The position numbers and the translations under genes are program-made. From Plantago major (taxonomy: Eukaryota; Streptophyta; Magnoliopsida; Lamiales; Plantaginaceae): a stretch of DNA of 64,000 bases. The notes under the pieces are model-generated. The model saw only the letters and a list, made by a program, of their open reading frames with translations, was not told the DNA's origin and ran no database searches. Below, in pieces: positions 61,601 to 64,000 of the stretch. The stretch's first letter is position 1, and each line of letters begins with the position of its first letter. Location of the stretch: NCBI GenBank assembly GCA_026545765.1, contig CM048839.1:52684677-52748676 (forward strand). The letters run 5' to 3'.

Positions 61601-62700
61601 TTAACTGGTACTCAACAGTCTGACCTCATTAGAAATCTCTATTAACCATACCTTTCTAATATAGTAGCAAGATGTGTCTCTAAACATGTAATCTAAAATG
61701 AAAGAAATATTGGTACAGATTACAATTGACAGTCAGGTATCAAGGTTTAATCTTTATTGTGTACGAGAACATTCATGTCCCCTTGCAGAAAAAAAAGCAT
61801 TGCCTCATCTGGAGCAAGAATGGCTACATAACCAATCATATTGAATACAAGCTGTTTATGAGCAAACCAAACAACATTACAACAGTACTATCAAAACCCG
61901 AACGGCAGTGAATATCCAAATTGAAACCTTAAAAGTTAAAAGTTACAAAATGAATATGAACTCGATTTCAAGAATATCCCCAATCGCAGCACGATTCAGA
62001 TTCGGTAATCAAAGCTCACATACAGCTTTCACTAGAAAGTAACTACAAATAATAGAAGATTTTATCATAACAAAAAAATGCAGATCCAGCTTTCACCCTC
62101 AACATTGTAAATGTAATTTCTCCAAAATTTCCATTCCCTTTTAGTTTTTATTCCCCAATGTCTAGAAAGCATTCATGCCTTAAAAAAATCTATTCTTGGT
62201 GAGAAAGAATGGATTTTGAGCAAATACCAAACATGCTTGAACAATAAGTATCACAAACAATGGAAACTTAATCCGATCCGCAGAAGAAAACATTTGCACA
62301 CAAAGAATTGGCCAGGAAACAAACTTGGAGAAGACAAACAGTGGATTTTGTAGAGAGAAAAAGAAAAAACGCATAAAGATTGGAACTTTACATGAAAAAG
62401 TAAGGAGAGAAAGAGAAACCTTTTGGAGAGCAAGGCAAGAACAAGAAAAGGCGGAATAATTTTGAGAGACAAGGCTTTGTCCAAGAACTTCCATGCAATG
62501 GGGACATTGTTTTCCCAGCAAATGTGTTCGACTAGGAGATTACCCAATTCAAGACAAGGCAAAGAGATTCCGAAAGAGTTCAAATTAGATGAAACTTGAA
62601 TAGCCCACAACAATGGGTCACTGCCTTTCTGTTGAGCCGCTTTTGTGAGTTCCAGCAAACTGTCCCATAACTTCTTGTTGTTGTTGTTGTCAAACTCCAT
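55647..62700 (-). CDS. MED33: Mediator of RNA polymerase II subunit 33 (REF4/RFR1 family)
   Basis: Twelve exons on the minus strand: 62700-62420, 61429-61319, 61146-60805, 60632-60313, 60224-60133, 59739-59400, 59203-58993, 58788-58674, 58506-58345, 58233-57573, 57459-57253 and 56746-55647. They total 1313 residues, close to Arabidopsis MED33A. Landmarks: 'TKAAQQKGSDPLLWA' and 'LVEHICWENNVPI' near the N-terminus, 'ALDDEGIHL', 'LWLPLDLLLEDAMDG', 'ACIARNLVEQSAYLWPGYV', 'HGLVPELAGSL', 'CEVFGSCVPN' and the C-terminal 'WGVGSSSSASKRRP'. MED33 proteins are plant homologues of the Mediator tail subunit MED5 and act in the nucleus, where REF4 and RFR1 restrain phenylpropanoid gene expression. All exon phases agree. 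The acceptor of exon 8 (before 58788) lacks a pyrimidine tract. Confidence 0.93.
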
Positions 62701-62859
62701 TGATGGTGCCTGTTTGGTAACTCACGAAGTGGCCATTTTTTCTTCTCTTGTGAAACAAATGTCAAGTACAAAATGAAATTGTGAAAGAAAGATTCGGTTG
62801 AGTTGTTGAGTGTTTGTCTGTTTGTGAATTGTGAGTGAGTGTTTTTAATTACAGTATTA

Positions 62860-62910
62860 TGGATGGTGGTGGAGTGGTGGAGTGGAGGAGTGGAGAGAGG
62901 CAGAGTGTGG
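62860..62910 (-). promoter_or_regulatory. Pyrimidine-rich patch upstream of MED33
   Basis: On the MED33 sense strand this is a run of CCACTCC / CTCCACT repeats about 160-210 bases before the ATG. Such Y-patches are common in plant core promoters or leaders. No TATA box stands out nearby. Inference from composition. Confidence 0.35.
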
Positions 62911-63089
62911 TTGTTGGTTTCAAATGAAAAGTCACCACTTTGAAACTCAAAAGTTAAAGCTCAAACTCATGCCTTTCTGGCTTATAACACTACCAATTTT
63001 GGATTTTTCGGCTCATACTCGTTAAAGCTCAAACTGAATAATTTATTATTTTATTAAATTTATGATTCTTATATGTTCAATATATTATA

Positions 63090-63320
63090 CACCCACCATC
63101 TCAGAACAAAACTCATATTTGACTTTTAAATCATATTCGAGTTTGACTTTGGCTACGCATATAATGTTGGAAAGATATTTAACAAAACATAAAGTACACT
63201 TTATTAAACTTCATGATATGAATTATTAAATACTTTTTTTTATGTAATTTGTTATCAAACTGTCAAAATCGGTCTAAAAATTACTGCAGATCAAATGACA
63301 TTTGATGGAACAAATGGGAT
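63090..63320. mobile_element. Degraded Stowaway-like MITE
   Basis: The left end (ACCATCTCAGAACAAAACTCATATTTGA-like) and the right end (TCAAATGACATTTGATGGAACAAATGGGAT-like) are complementary. The interior resembles the MITE at 31705-31961 (AACAAAA, then AAAGTACACTT). The ends have drifted from the CTCCGTCCC consensus. Confidence 0.55.
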
Positions 63321-63329
63321 ATATTTTTG

Positions 63330-64000
63330 TTACAAGTTTGAGTTTGTCGATACAACTTACTCGAGCTCGAGTTGTTTTTAAGCTCGTTTTGTCGAGTCAA
63401 GATTTCGCTCAAGTAATAATATATGCATCGCGGCTCGTTAAACAGTACAATGTTGGAGGTGCGTAGTGCAGTTTAACGAATCAAGTCGAGTGATATGCAC
63501 TTAAGGATTTGAAAGCGTTGTAGTACATGTAATCCTCGATTGCAATCAAAGATTAAATTTATATTTGCCGGAAGCTCACAAACTAACAGAATAGTAGTAA
63601 GTTAACTCGGGATGTCGTTCTCCACGGACACTTAACATAGGAACAAACAAGTAACGTTTTGATTTCGCGTGCAGACAACAGACAGATTAAAAGTAAACAG
63701 ATTGCAAGCAGATGATTGATTAGCAGTAAACCCTAATTATCCTAGTTGTAATCGATGGTGGTGATGGTGTAAAGGACCCCCAACCTCCCTCTAGTTATGC
63801 TACTCCCAACTTCCTAGTTAATATCCTACGTGATTACCTCTAACGACAACAGGACATAATACTATGGTGTCAAGGCGCATTCGGCACGAGTACCCCCTAC
63901 GCAGTTCAATGAAACTACTGTGTCACTCAGCTGAACAACACACCACGAAGGATGTATAGAGTTGTATAATCACGAATTACGTCTAAGAACTATTCCATTA
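63330..64000. other. Intergenic DNA with a probable dispersed repeat
   Basis: 63340-63500 carries CTCGAG/CGAGTC motifs shared with 50.83-51.02 kb. From about 63530 to the end, the base composition is more balanced than in the flanks, with a GGGATGTCGTTCTCCACGGA motif of the kind seen in dispersed plant retroelement-related repeats. No ORF was found, so I leave it unclassified. Confidence 0.3.

Overview
The window is nuclear DNA from a eudicot plant. It holds three well conserved, intron-bearing plant genes plus one short plant-specific gene. Between them lie nested LTR retrotransposon fossils, a CACTA transposon, Mutator-type elements and Stowaway MITEs. No bacterial operon, CRISPR array, tRNA or rRNA was seen. 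The species cannot be named from the sequence.

Layout. (1) 1-8.0 kb is the 3' part of a broken LTR retrotransposon, probably Ty1-copia of the SIRE type. It ends in a 1.69-kb LTR that landed in an RNase H-like repeat. (2) 8.0-9.5 kb is that repeat: a decayed RNase H cassette, an ATATT microsatellite and tandem units of about 300 bp. An inverted relative lies at 51.0-52.3 kb. (3) 9496-28337 is a CACTA (En/Spm) DNA transposon with TIRs, subterminal CGACGGAT repeats and an ATT target duplication. Internally it carries an in-frame fusion of a TNP2 N-terminus to a Ptta/TNPA-like gene. One intron of that fusion has been invaded by a 14.5-kb Ty3-gypsy Tat element (12743-27234), which has both LTRs, a perfect TGTTC target duplication and antisense ORFs 3' of pol. 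(4) 28.4-28.8 kb holds a PIF/Harbinger transposase remnant.

(5) 29432-37875 (+) is a 13-exon CNNM/DUF21-CBS membrane protein gene. A Mutator-type element in its intron 2 carries a nested Stowaway MITE. (6) 39.07-40.67 kb is a non-coding element with long inverted ends. (7) 41802-45339 (+) is a six-exon SERINC/TMS family gene. (8) 47321-47911 (+) is a small two-helix membrane protein like Arabidopsis At5g19025. (9) 48-55.6 kb is repeat-rich intergenic DNA. (10) 62700-55647 (-) is a 12-exon Mediator tail subunit gene, MED33 (REF4/RFR1). (11) The last kilobase is intergenic with a Stowaway-like MITE.

The host genes are functionally unrelated neighbours: ion transport or homeostasis, membrane lipid or serine related, unknown membrane protein, and transcription. 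Exon limits were derived by hand from reading-frame continuity, GT-AG sites and remembered Arabidopsis homologues, not from transcripts. The order of insertions can be read as: RNase H repeat first, then the CACTA element and the SIRE-like element independently into it, then the Tat element into the CACTA intron.
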